From NCBI GenBank assembly GCA_015680685.1, contig MNCI01028403.1, forward strand, positions 142,893-199,122: a stretch of DNA of 56,230 nt. The letters run 5' to 3'. The stretch is from Gnetum montanum. Lineage: Eukaryota > Streptophyta > Gnetopsida > Gnetales > Gnetaceae. The notes below the pieces were generated by a model that searched no databases, was not told the origin of the DNA, and saw only the letters and a list, made by a program, of their open reading frames with translations. Position numbers and translations under genes: made by a program. This document shows, piece after piece, positions 25,006 through 36,529 of the stretch. Position 1 is the stretch's first letter. The number at the start of each line of letters is the position of its first letter.

Positions 25006-25074
25006 AATGCTATTTTTTATTCTTTGTTGATGCCTCTCAGGTCAATTCTCCAACCATTAATAAAGAGAGGCCAA
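25006..25074 (+). promoter_or_regulatory. 3' UTR block and polypurine tract of I3
   Basis: AATAAAGAGAGGCCAA directly precedes the right LTR and is the plus-strand priming site. The whole 69 bp aligns with the minus strand of 26959-26891 in I2 (TTTTTTATTCTTTG, then GATGCCTCTC, then CAAT(T/C)CTCCA, then AATAAAGAG). This orients both elements independently of their coding relics. Confidence 0.85.
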
Positions 25075-26199
25075 TGTAACATCCCAAAGAAAATTTACAT
25101 TTGCATATGTAGCCTAATAGCTAGAGTGTTTACACTGTAATATAATGGAAATTTCAAAGGAAAAAATAATTGCCCATTTTTCCATGAAAAATTCCCACAT
25201 CTTGGCTTTTACTGTGGCTTAGTTTGAACAATTTCTAATGTACAAAGATGTAATTTTTAGCTTACAAGTTCAAAGTCTCATTAAAGTTGATGTATAGAGG
25301 TCACAAATGTAAATATGCTACCAAAAGTTACTAGTAAAATCCAAAATGTTGGTACCTTATATGCTAGAAAAATAGCCCAAAAACATTACCAACATTGGTA
25401 GGAAAAGATCTGTATGCTAGAGGTTCATATGCTATAAATTTGGGTGGTGTAAATGCCAATTATGTTAACATAACACTACCTAAAAGGTCATATACATTAG
25501 CATATACACTAGCATATATGCTAATGGGAAATTCTAATTATGCTAGAATTTTGGGCCAAAAACCAAATTATGCTGGCATTCACAAGTTGTAGATTATGAT
25601 CATTAGAATCATCTAACATGCTGTAGTAATCAGTAGCATAAAATTAGCAATGCTTTAGACTATTTAAGATAGAATCTTACACATCTTTTGGACTTTTTAG
25701 AATTTTTGCAAACTGAGGCTGAACTAGAGATATTCAGATCAATGCAAATTTTAGAGGTCCATAACCATCATAACCAACCTATGCACTGTGAACAACCTTC
25801 ATGGAGAGAAACAATGATAGATCACTAGAGTTTGACAGATAATTTGAGCCTTCAAGTGCAAATCAAATTATGCTCTACATGAAATCTACTCATGAATTTT
25901 TAAAGCCTATAATATGTATTTTCTAAATTTTTCTTTCTTTTACATTTAATACAAATGTACAACTCTTGGTATAATTATTATGCTTTGTTTATTTCTTTAT
26001 CATTTAAATTATTTATGCTAGGAATTACCATTTCATACATGTTTTAAATGCTTAATAATAGATCCACTAAGCCATCAAGTGATCTACATGACCATTTGAG
26101 GTGCTTCAAATCCTCTTCCAAGGCTATTTTGAATCTGGGGTTAAACTATCATGCTTTGAAATTTTTAGCCCTCTAACACCAAATTTTTTAGCCTCTATA
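25075..26199 (+). repeat. Right (3') LTR of I3
   Basis: Starts TGTAACATCCC, ends CCTCTATA, 1125 bp, aligned along its length with 9484-10606. It is preceded by the polypurine tract and followed by GTAGG, the target duplication. Confidence 0.85.
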
Positions 26200-26204
26200 G
26201 TAGG

Positions 26205-26376
26205 TTATAAAGATTATCCATAAATACTTCAATTTCATTTCCAATCTATTTCTAGAAGATGCTAAGTACAAGTTTCTTGAAAGTTATGGGAGCATTACAT
26301 AGGATGAATGACACTTGCTTGTATACAAAAGTTCTTCATGAACTAGTGAATTTTATTATATACACTATATCTTCCA
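26205..26376 (-). pseudogene. Central reverse transcriptase fragment of H1
   Basis: A 170-bp scrap of RT on the minus strand, trapped between I3 and I2. It reads a segment like K-F-T-S-S then RTFVYK, SFILCNAPITFKKLV and ends in VFMDNL, the degenerate Y/F-x-D-D active-site box (second Asp now Asn). The next RT residues resume at 9478 across I3. The preceding residues (FLDGYLRYNQILVSK) lie at 42893 across I2. This double displacement is the key evidence for the nesting order. Confidence 0.8.
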
Positions 26377-26890
26377 TGATGAGCCTTCCACCATCCTTGT
26401 TGAAGTGGTTGGCTAATGTTGGAATGCATGGAGTGTTAAAAATTTTTCTTTTATGGCTTCGATGTTGGGGGCATGTAGTTTCCATGGAGGGGAAGTGGGA
26501 GAAGTTTCCAAGTTGATGGGAAACCCCTCACTCCTCTACATTGTGGATAGGTGAAATTTACCCCTTGTAAGTGATTCTAGCATAGAAAAATATATATCCC
26601 CTATAAAACCCATCAAAGTTCCATTTTTGGCATTCCAAAAGGCATTTTTGACCCTCCCGTGCCCACCCCCCAAAAGCCCAAATATAAAGACTAGGTAACT
26701 TTTTTCACTTGGGGAATGAGGCTTTGACCACTTATGAGGCATTTTTCAACTCCAAAACTATGGAATATGTGAGATTTCCCCTCATAGATTACAATATTCA
26801 CATTTAGAATGAAGGTTTAGCTTGGATTTTATGGGGTTAAAGCTACATGGTGAAAATTGGCTATAACTTGCAAATTTTTGTGGTGTTTCA
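26377..26890 (-). repeat. 3' LTR of I2
   Basis: On the minus strand it begins TGAAACACCACAAAAAT and ends GGCTCATCA, 514 bp. It aligns with 42317-42892. Shared phrases include GTTGAAGTGGTTGG, CATGTAGTTTCCATG, ACTCCTC and AAAACCCATCAAA. It is shorter than its partner mainly because it lacks the AG microsatellite and some C-rich tracts. Confidence 0.8.
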
Positions 26891-26959
26891 ATGGATCCTC
26901 TTTATTGGTGTCTGGAGGATTGAACCGAGAGGCATTGACAAAGAATAAAAAATACTACT
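26891..26959 (-). promoter_or_regulatory. Polypurine tract and 3' UTR block of I2
   Basis: On the minus strand AATAAAGAGGATCCAT abuts the 3' LTR. Homology to 25006-25074 of I3 extends over about 69 bp. Confidence 0.8.
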
Positions 26960-26989
26960 ACATATTATAACATTACAATGCATATAGGC

Positions 26990-27160
26990 CACATCGGATG
27001 ATAAAACCAAGTTATCAAGATCATCAAAGTTGCTAGTTTAAGGCTGTGGCGGGCCATGGTACTAGTTTAAGGCCTCATAGGTCATGTTGCTAGTTTAAGA
27101 TCATAGTAGACCATGTTTCCAATTTAAGATTGTACCGGATTGCTGAAAGCGGGCTTTCTT
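26990..27160 (-). repeat. Short-motif array in the 3' UTR of I2
   Basis: On the plus strand it shows CTAGTTTAAGGCTGTGGCGG.. type units of roughly 30-33 bp, four to five imperfect copies. The same motif is found at 14925-15065 (opposite strand), 30890-31210 and 40370-40650. Confidence 0.7.
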
Positions 27161-27529
27161 GTTGATGATTATTGGCTACATGTAGTATGGATTTAGATAA
27201 GAATGATTTATTAGATTGGAAAAATCATTCCAATCCATGTCAACTATCCTAAATTCTTTGTTCATGTAGGCTCTGGTGATAGGAAAGGATCCTTCCTAGT
27301 TGGCTGACAATGTATGTTCACAAATGGCTTTGAGGACTACGTCATCCTTCTTGATCTTATGGATGGTCAAGTTATGGTGATGCTATTATTTTTTCCTCTA
27401 TTGATAGTATTTGATGTGAGAAAGCACTTGCATATGTTGTTCTTGCACTGAATCTAGGGCTATTATCCAAAACTCCTTATTTTTCTCATCGTTGATGAAG
27501 TTGGTCAAGGCTACTCAGAGTGAAGACAC

Positions 27530-28200
27530 CTATAATCCAAGAGGTAAAACAACTTCAAAATCATATATCAAGCTATATGGTGTTACACTAGTGGTCATGC
27601 GGTAGGTTGTTCCGTATGCCCATAGTGCATGGACAAGTTGCTTATGCCATTTGTACTTGCTATTATTGAACATCTTCTTGAGCAAATTAATGATGGCCTT
27701 GTTGCTTACTTGTGCTTGTCCATTATCTTGAGGGTAATAAGGTGACAAGAGAGAATGCTTAATTCTTAGGTTATGATAGAAATATTTGGTTTCTTGGCTA
27801 CTAAATTATGGTCCATTATTTGTAACTATAGTCATGGGTATGCCAAAATGGGCTACAATGTTATCCAAGATGAATTTGCAAACCTATTCAGCTATAGTCT
27901 TCCTTAAGGAAATACCCTCAACCCACTTGATAAAGTATTCAGTTTTGGTGATGATGAAGTTATTCCTTGTAGAAGACTTGGGCATTATGGGTATAATGAT
28001 ATCCAACCCTCTTTGAAATGGCCATGTTATTTGAGTGGTATGCAAATTAGTTGATGACACATGTATACGGTTGCTATATGGTTGGCACATGTCACAACGC
28101 TTAACCTTATATAGAGAGTCATTTTTAATATGAGGCCAATAGTAGCCTAACCATCTAATCTTAGTAGCCATAGCTCTATGTCCTATATGTCCTCCATAAA
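27530..28200 (-). pseudogene. Integrase relic of I2
   Basis: Minus-strand integrase. 28171-27884 has the N-terminal zinc-binding region (MATKIRWLGYYWP, CDMCQ), the WPFQRGLDIIIPI linker and the start of the core at TKTEYFIKWVEG. The core continues in a broken frame (VTNNGP) to SPYYPQDNGQAQVSNKAI and KWHKQLVHALWAYGTTYRMTTSVTPYSLIY (27748-27530). All three catalytic acids are replaced: D to E, D to N and E to Q. The fold-determining motifs remain. Integration function is lost. Confidence 0.88.
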
Positions 28201-28599
28201 TGCCCTCATGAACCTCCTCTAGGACTATTTTGACTTAGGTTTTACCTAAGCACTTTAGGAGTATGCTATCATAGGCTTTTTGACATAATGTGTTATTGCC
28301 TATGATGGCATATTGCTTCGATTGCTTGTGTATGACATCCTTTTGAATAGTAGTCAATCCTTATGAGGATTTTCCATGCATAAGGTAAAATTTGATAACA
28401 TCATACTAGTCCTTGGTAGGAGTAGTATGAATGACATCCACAAAGCTCTCCTCAACATTTTGAGTGATAGATGTAGCACAATCCACAGTTAATGTGGGCA
28501 ACTTACTAAACACATCTAGCATCACACTGAGGGCTAACGTTGCAATTGCATCAGTGATGATGTTCTCATTTTAGGGTATGTGTTGGATAGTAATGTCTA

Positions 28600-28990
28600 T
28601 AAATTATTATAATAATTTCTTCCCTAGGTTACAATAAGATTGTAAATGTTGGGTTTTGCATGCATAGACTTTGATTACTTGGTTAATCACAAGTTGTGAA
28701 TTGCCTTTGATCATCAAGTGTCTAATTCCTAGGTAATGAGCTACCATCATCCCTTTGAGCAAACCCTCATACTCCACTATATTGTTGGTACAAGAAAACT
28801 CAAAAAAAATAGGAGAAAGATCAGATTTCACTAGATGGAAATGTTATTATGGTGGCGGCACTAGCCCCATGGGTAGTTAAAGCTTTGTCAAAGTGCATGA
28901 CTACCTCATAACCCTTGGGCACTTAGCTAATGAAATTAATATTCTCATTGAAAACTCGAGGTCTATGGTTTCTTAGTCATCAATAGGTGA
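28600..28990 (-). pseudogene. Second (archaeal-type) RNase H relic of I2
   Basis: Minus-strand module between the RT-linked RNase H and integrase. 28831-28607 reads CTNNIVEYEGLLKGM and LGIRHLMIKGNSQLVINQVIKV, the signature of the archaeal-type RNase H of Tat elements (T-N-N-x-A-E-Y-E and G-D-S-x-L-V-x-x-Q-V). The catalytic Asp of G-D-S is now Asn. Its position after the normal RNase H is the standard Tat order. Confidence 0.8.
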
Positions 28991-29149
28991 AATTGTGAGT
29001 TATACAACTATAGCTTGTTGTTTTGTTAAAGATTGAGAGATTTAATAAATGTTGAACTCCATAATTATGGCTTTCCATTAGGCTATACAATTACTTTCTT
29101 ATAAATTAGTTGTTATGGCTGTAAGCATGTTGTCCTTGCAAATGATATT

Positions 29150-30690
29150 AACTTAGCTTCTGAAGAGGTAATGTCTCCACTTCTTCAATGAAAAGGCAAG
29201 TGCTAGACAATACTTCTCTACTTCAGTGTATTGAGTCTTATGAGAAACTAATACATGGCTAAGGTAGCATACTAGCACCTCTGCTCCATCATCACATTTT
29301 TGAAAAAGTTTAAAAGTAATGGATGTGTTAGATATGGTAAGGTAGATGTAAAATAATTTACTCTCTTGTAGAGGATAGACCATTGGTAGTTGTGTCAACT
29401 CTTACTTAAGGTTTTCAAAGGCCTCTTAGCATTGAGCCATCCACTCATAGTGAACCCTTGTCTTAAGCAAGTGTTTCATGGGTTGCAATTTGTTTGTAAG
29501 CCTAGTGATAAACCTATGAATAAACTACAATGTGCCTTGTATTCCTCAAATCTCCTTAAGGTTCGTAGGCACTGCTAATTTGGATATGGCCTTAACCTTA
29601 TTAGGATCAACACATATCCCTGGTTCAGACACAATAAAGCTAAGCATCTTACTAGTCTTGACACTAAAGACATATTTCTTAGGGTTAAGCCTAAGCTCCT
29701 ATTTGAGACATCATTTAAGCACAAGGTCTAGGTCATTATCATGGTCACGAGCCACTTTGGACTTAATAGCTATGTCATCTATGTAATGATTAAGCAAATC
29801 TAGCATGTAATCACTAAAGATATAGGTCATGGCTTGCTCATAAGTTGCTCTTGCATTCTTAAGGCCAAAGGGCATCATGGTATAGTGAAAGATCTCCTAA
29901 AGGGTCATGAAGGTCATGTTAAATTAATGTTCTAGGTTGATCCTAATTTTGTTGTATCTTGAGAATCCATCCATAAAGGACAACAAGACATGTCTAGTCG
30001 TCATATTAATAAGTTGATCAATACTATGTAAAGGGAAGTCATCGTTGATAGTTGCTTTATGTAGGTCTCAGAAATCAATGCAAATATGGATACTTTCATT
30101 ATTCTTAGTGACTACCACTATGTTGGACACCCATTTTTCATAATTGATAACCCTAATGAAACTAGCTTAGTAGAGCTTTGAAATCTCATTGTGAATTGCT
30201 AGGGCAAAATCAGGTCTAATCTTACTCACTTTTTACTTAATCAGTCTAATGATAGGGTCCAATATGATGTTCTGCTAGACTAAACATGGGTATAGGCCTT
30301 GCATTTCATCATATGACCAAGTAGATGCCTTAATGTTTCTTTCTAGGACCTTGGTGACATCTTGGGCCTAGTAGGTTCTAGTGAGAAACTTAGTTTAAGT
30401 GATTTCTCTTCACTATTGTGTGTTGTGATAAGAACCTCAACTAGAGAGTCTTTAGTTATGTTACTCACCTCTAAGTCAATGGTTTTGACTATATTTTTAG
30501 GCCATTATAGAGGTCTCTCTATTGAGGCTATGTAGTCAACAAGGCTCGTAGGCTTAAGATCTAGGCAATCAACATTGATACACCATTTGACATCACTATG
30601 AGGTCCATGAGGACAAAAAGGCAAATTTATTTACTTCTAGGTACTCATAATTTGATCCTACATGTCAACCAAAAGAACATTAAGTGAAAC
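29150..30690 (-). pseudogene. Reverse transcriptase and RNase H relic of I2
   Basis: Long minus frame broken almost only by stops. From 30690 it reads the pre-RT segment, then RT with ICIDF, FPLHSIDQL, FMDGFSRYNKI, MPFGLKNA, and an intact HYIDD active-site box at about 29773-29789. An RNase H segment follows (29398-29153: GAEVLVCYLSHVLVSHKTQYTEVEKYCLALAF...). The RT motifs are of the plant Tat type. The sequence just before the RT part on the minus strand (TTGACATGTAG at about 30690) resembles a splice acceptor, which is notable because Ogre-type Tat elements splice between protease and RT. Confidence 0.87.
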
Positions 30691-30889
30691 TTAGGTAAAT
30701 ATGAAAAAATAATGTAGAATGCTATAAAATTATGTAAATACATTCTATTTTAATACAAACAAGGTCATTCAAGTCTACCGATAATGTAAGGGAAAGTTAA
30801 CAAAGTACAATAGAGTTCAAATAAAGTTTAAACAAAGTTAAGAAAGGGGAAGTATGATAAATAAGACTACAAATAATTGTTAAAGGTCA

Positions 30890-31210
30890 TGATTTTTCTA
30901 GTTTTAGGCCTTAATGGAGCATGGTCACATGGTGCTAGATGGTGGTCAAGGAAGGTCAAGCCCCACTATTTAATGCTAATCAAGGGCTAAGAAGAGGTAG
31001 ATAAGGCTATAATAAGTCAAATAAAGTAAATATAAGACTACATAAAGGCTATAAGAAGGTTATAAGGGTTAACAACGTAACACAAGACCAAAAACAAGTT
31101 GAAACATCATGTAATAAGGCTAAATCAAATAAAACAGGCTACATGTGTTGAAATTTAGCTAATATAGGTAAAAAAGGCTTAGGTTTTGCCAGTTTTAGGT
31201 CTTAGTGGAC
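30890..31210. repeat. Short-motif remnants at the edge of the PR-RT interval of I2
   Basis: Two isolated copies of the CTAGTTTTAGGCCTTA and CCAGTTTTAGGTCTTAGTGGACC motif, set in AT-rich DNA with GGCTATAA words. A fuller array of the same motif lies at 40370-40650, at the other end of the 10-kb interval. Confidence 0.6.
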
Positions 31211-31289
31211 CAATATTTAAGGCTACAAGGCTATTAGGTGAGTTTGGAAATTAGTCAGGGTTGTTTCTAGGCTATTTGAATATGAAAAT

Positions 31290-34000
31290 TAAGAGTTTTA
31301 AAGCTTTGAATATGGAAGAAGGGATCCTTAATGTGGAAACTAAGGGAAGTAGATTTTGGAGCACCTAGAAGTCCAAAATTATGGTCTTGGGGCCTTCCTA
31401 AGGTAGTGTAGGGTTAGATCTATCAAAATTATCCACTGTAGTGGTTTCTAAAGGTCAAAAAGTAGGTGTTGGAGCCTTGCCCTCTTATTTCCATGCTAGC
31501 TAGCATGGAAGATAGGGGGTTCAGTGTGGAGAATCATGGTCTTGATAAAAATATGATCAAATAAGGTCAAATCAACAACTGGAGCCTAGATCTAGAACTT
31601 GTGCATCCTATAGCTTCATTTTGAGGTAGTTTGAGTTAGTTTTGTGTGTAAAACATGTTGAAATGGATTTCCCCTCTTCTTCCATGCTAAGAATAGTATC
31701 CCTAGTGTGGAAGAATGGGGGAACACTTGTTTCATGATTTTAGGATGTTTTAAGAGCACAATGACCAAGTTTCTAGGCCCTTAGGATTATAAATCATGAT
31801 TTTGCAAGTTTTTGAATAATTTTGATCAGACGTGAAGGCTGTTTTAGGGAATCTAAGTCCTTCCCAATTTTTTTCAATGCTAGGGAATTTTCTTTAGTGT
31901 GGAAGATTGGGGGGGAATATGTTTTAGAGGTTAAAATAAAGTTAAATGAGCAAAATCTTAAGGTTATGAGGTACTAGGCTTCTCTAGCATAGATCTTTGA
32001 ATTTTAAAAGTGTCATCTTTTCTACAAAAGTTGAAAAGTAGCTTTTCCCTTTTGTTTTCACACTAACCATCATGGAAGGGACCTTCTCAAATGTGGATAA
32101 AGTAAGAATCCTAGATCAAGGAAAATTTGGATCATAATTGACTATGGATGTAAGCCTTTAAGGTCTCTAGGGCCAAGGGTTAATGTTTCATATCAAAATT
32201 TGGCATTTTTAAGTGCTTTGAACTGCTTTTTAGGATATTCCCCATTTTAGCATGCTAGCACTAGGGATTTTAGTGTAGAAGATTAGGGGAAATGATAGTT
32301 TGGTCATTCAACATCAATTCCTTAACTTTTGAAGGCTCTAGTGGCTACGGTAAGGGTTCCAGATTGCATGTAAGGTCATTTGATGTCATTTTGAGGCATT
32401 TATGGGTTTCAAACATGTCCCCCATTAGTCTCCACACTCAGAAACATGGAGGAGGAGATTCCTATCATGGAAGAACCATACATCTTAGATCTTGGCTAGT
32501 TTTAACTTCAATAGACTATGCACATGTGCTTCTAGTGTTGTTGGGATTGACGAATAGGGTTTATAGTTGAAACTAGTTAATTTGGAGATTTTCTAAGTAG
32601 TTTTTGAGCTTCCCATTTTTTCAATGGTATGGATAGTATGCTCAACATGGAACACTAGGGGGAGCATATTTTTACCATTTTGTATCTTTTCTTGCCATGC
32701 ATGTAGGTTTCTAAGTTTCCTAGCATTAAGTACAATCACCTAATGTCCAAAATTGGCCATTTCAAATGTTTGTGAGTGGTTTTTGATGTTCCCCTCTTTT
32801 TCACATTGGCTTTTCCATGTTCAACATGGAAGATTGAGTGAATTTTTTTTTAGATATTCAAGGTCAATATTAGCAAGTTTGAGGATCTTAGGATATGCAA
32901 ATAGGGTTCCAAGACACACATAGGGGTTTTCTAGTGTTTAAGGTTTTTGAAGGCTATTTTGGAGTTTCCCCAAAGTTTCCCCCTTTCTTCCATGCTAGTC
33001 AACGTGGAAGAGGTGGATCCCAACGTGGAGGGACTAAATAACTATGATTTTTACTAAGTTTTTAGTAATTTTGACTATGCATGCATATCCATAAGGTTGC
33101 TGATGTTGATTATCGATGCCTAAGGTAGATATCTGGGTTATTTTGAGTGTTGTGAATGGGTTTTTAGGCTTTTCCCCCTTCATCCATGTTGGGGTTGGGA
33201 TTATCTACATGAATGGGATCCTCTTAAGCATGGAAAATCCAAGAGAGCTAGGTTTTGATCATTTTAGGTAACTTTTGGAAGTTTGATGGCTTCCGAAAGC
33301 ATTAGGTTGCTTCTGGAAGTCAAACTACATGCAAAATTTAATAGTTTTGATTTCCCCCTTTCATCTGCTCTAAGAATAGAATGCTTAGCATGGATGAGAT
33401 CCTCCCCAGCATGGAAGAACCTTAGGAGGTTGATTTTGTTATTTTTTAAGTTCTAGAGAGACTGAAGGTTTAGGTGTTAGATATAAGGTAATTTGAGATT
33501 GTTTCTTATTTCTAGGATCCCCACTAACTTTCCTAACTTCATCCCCCTAGTTTCCATGAAAGGAAATATGGAAGATGTCTCCCCTAGCATGGAATAACCA
33601 AAAACATTTAATCTAGATCATTTCAACATCCAATCAACTATGAATGTCAACCTTTGGGATTGTTATGTTGATTATCAATACTGGGTGTTAAGATCTATGA
33701 GTTTGGAGGCTCTTAAGTTCCTCATTCACTCTTTCCCCTTTTTTTCCATGATGGTCATGATGGCCCTACTGTGGATGAGAGGGGAATGGTAGTTTTGTGC
33801 CATATTTGACTACTTTTGGGGCATTCAAACTCTCTAGAGGGTTCTAGCAGGGTTTAAGGTTCATCAAGCTTTGAGAAATGGCTACTAGGTACTTAATTTA
33901 GGTCATTTTTGGCTTCCCTCCACCTATCCACACTAAGGATGAGATTCTCAATGTAATTGAATACTCCCCTAGTGTGGAAACACCAAATCCAAAGGTTTCA
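31290..34000 (+). repeat. Degenerate tandem satellite, mean period 187 bp, foldback monomers
   Basis: Fourteen units whose pyrimidine-rich arm begins at 31479, 31669, 31861, 32044, 32238, 32417, 32610, 32789, 32977, 33171, 33351, 33541, 33732 and 33913 (steps 179-194, mean 187). A weaker unit near 31300 precedes them. Each unit has a left arm like TTCCCC(N)nTTCCATGCTAG, a short loop, and a right arm like CTAGTGTGGAAGAT-GGGGGAA. The arms are inverted repeats of each other. The remaining roughly 130 bp per unit is T-rich and much diverged. No ORF of note. Decayed units may continue to about 34800. Confidence 0.85.
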
Positions 34001-35046
34001 AACACTTTCAACTAGGTTTGTTGTTGGGGGGGGGGGGGGTGCTTGGAGGGTTCTAGGTCATGTGGGCCCACTTTGGAGGTTAAATGTGGGCAAGATAGAT
34101 GTTGTGGGGGGAGGGGGGATGGTAAGAATGGATGTTACCCTACTTGTTTCATGTTGAGTAGTGTTGCCCTAGTGTTGAAACTCAAGCTATCTAGTTTGTT
34201 CATGTCTAACCCCCTTTTTGGGGTGCAAAATTGGAAAAGGCAGGTTTTTGCTACTAACAAAGGTAAGAGGGTTATGTTTTAATGTTTTTAAGAAATGGTA
34301 TGCATGTATCAAGACTAGGTATGGCATTACTAGCATGGATGCATGAGAGTTAAGGTTGAAAAGTTATTTTAAGTGTCAAAAGTGGCTAGAACTTAGTGTT
34401 GATGCAATTTTTTGGCTAAGAGAGAAGGCGTATGGTGGATCTCATAACTCAAAAACTTAAAATTTTAAAAGGTGAAGCTATTTCCCACCTATTTAAGTGT
34501 GGAAGAAATTTTACCTTTTCCCCCTTACACTTTAGTGCACTTGGAGTTATGATTCATTGAATTAGCAACTAGGGTTTAAAGATGGATGTTTAGGTTTAGA
34601 TGTAGTTTATATTATTAAATTTTGTATGTTTGAGATCATAGTTTTCATTCTACATCAATAGTGCATTAGGAGAGAGTTCAGGTAGAGATTTTTGTTACAA
34701 AGAGCACCAATATTTAGTGTGGAAGCTTCCCATATCCCCTACAACTATTGTTAAACCTTCATTTTCCTCAATTTTCAACCTTTCTAAGCATGGATCCTAT
34801 GATGGCACCTAAGTAGTGTAAGTGAAAGAGCTAGAATCCTAGGATTCAAAAGGTAGATGAGAAAGCAAGGGATCTATCAAGGGTTACTAGTCTTGTCTCC
34901 ATCTAAGCCTCATTTGTTACCACTTCAAGGTAGGCAGTTCTAACTATTTTTGCTTAGATTTTTGGCCATTTTTATTGCTTTTTCTTCCCATGTGTGAAGC
35001 TATTTTTCCAAATCTACATTGATGTAGGGGTTAAAATAAAATTTTG

Positions 35047-35084
<38 letters not shown>

Positions 35085-36529
35085 CCATCACCACCCTCAC
35101 CCTCGAGGCTATTTTGGCCATTTCCATACAGGCCTATGGTCTTTTCATTGTTTCGGCCTTAGTAGATTTGGTTTTAAAATTAAGCTTGTTGTTTTCATCC
35201 TTTTTTTCTAAAATTTAGGGGTAAGGCCTTTTTTCTTAGATTTAGGCCAAAGGATTTGTCAAAATTAAGTTCTAATAAAATCCTACCCCTTATTTTGATT
35301 TTTTTCTAATGGGTACCAATTATTTTGGTTGTTCTGGCTATTTTTCATGGCTATGTCAAAGTTGAGTTTTAGCTTTTTTAGCTTTTTCCATGAAAACAAG
35401 CAAGCAATGTTATGTATTTTTTCTTAAGAAAAGGATATCTATTTTTCACATTTTATGTAATGGATTTGTAGCCCTCTATTTAAGCTTTCCAATGACAATT
35501 TCACTTTGAAATGATTAAGTTATGGCTATTTTTCTAAGGTCATGTAGTTAGGTATTTATGCCATTTTTATATTTTTAAGTAAATTCATGCATTTTTTCTA
35601 CATAAATTGTAAGGGTTTTGGCTATTTTTAGGTTATGTTTGGGTAGGTCTTGGCTTCCTCTTTTCAATAGAGGTAGAATCATTCTAGCTAGACTTAAAAT
35701 TAATTTTTAATGAATTTTTCGTTAAGTCTATGTCAAAAAGGGATTTGTGACATTTTTAGATTTTTGTCCAAATTGGGAAATTTTTTCTAAATAAACAGTA
35801 ATAATTTTGATTTTCTGTTAAGTGTGGGTACATAGGGATTGATTTAAGCTTTTAAATAGTGATGTAATCACTCTATTTTTAGCTCAAATGAAAATTTGCC
35901 AAATGTTTTACCAACCATATGCAAAAGGTGGTTAATGGTGATGGCTATAGTTTTTGCTAATTTTGTCTATACTCCATGTAAAAATAGCTATGTATTTCTA
36001 GTTGTAATGGTCATGACTACAAATCTTTTGATTTTAGGATTCTTTTGAATTTTTGAAGAATTTTTTTCTATGGTTGTGTCAACAAGGAAAAACTATACTT
36101 ATATCACTTTTCCCCTTTTACAAATAGATGTGATTGACATGTGTAGTAAAACTTATGTTTTAGATTTTTTTTAAGAAAGGTAAAGGATTTTACTATTTTT
36201 AGCAAGCTTTTAACTATGGCTATATGATTTTTTAAGATTTTAATGCTTTTTTCTAAGTTTAGGCATGGTTTAAACTAAGGCTTATTTTTTGTTATGAAGT
36301 TTTGGATATAATATTTTGGCTACAAAGTAAAAGGCTATGAAATGCTATAAGAATGATTTTTATGAAATTTCTTTAGAAATATTGAATAAACATCTTCAAG
36401 CTTTTCATAGGGGCTAATTTCACCCCAACCAAGATATTTTTCTTAATTTGTTAAGAACTTCTAGTTGGTCATAATGTTTTTTCTTTTCTTCATACAAGGT
36501 TTTCTTAAAGCCCACCATTATCATTATCG
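34001..36529. other. G-rich patch, CT microsatellite and T-rich DNA
   Basis: A run of about 14 G at 34026-34039 and G-rich patches to 34120 stand out from their surroundings. A (CT)16 microsatellite is at 35051-35082. From 35100 to 36500 the plus strand is T-rich with recurrent GGCTATTTTT and GGCTATG words, also found in the introns of the coding relic that follows. This suggests a 5' intron or leader of that relic. An acceptor-like CTTTTCTTCATACAAG ends at 36498. No protein domain seen. Confidence 0.5.

Larger units (their letters stand above)
9484..26199 (+). mobile_element. I3: Tat-like Ty3/gypsy LTR retrotransposon, plus strand, nested in H1
   Basis: Element of 16.7 kb defined by two direct long terminal repeats (9484-10606 and 25075-26199), near-matching target duplications, a polypurine tract before the right LTR, and plus-strand gag and protease relics. 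No RT, RNase H or integrase of its own is recognisable. Much of the internal space is taken by LINE1 (about 16940-21990) and unassigned DNA. It interrupts the RT domain of H1. The last 70 bp before its right LTR are homologous to the equivalent 3' region of I2, so I2 and I3 are related families. Confidence 0.8.

Noticed and set aside
31290-34000. CRISPR-like array
   Set aside because: Units are 187 bp, highly diverged, and have no short exact repeat and spacer pattern; the context is plant retroelements.
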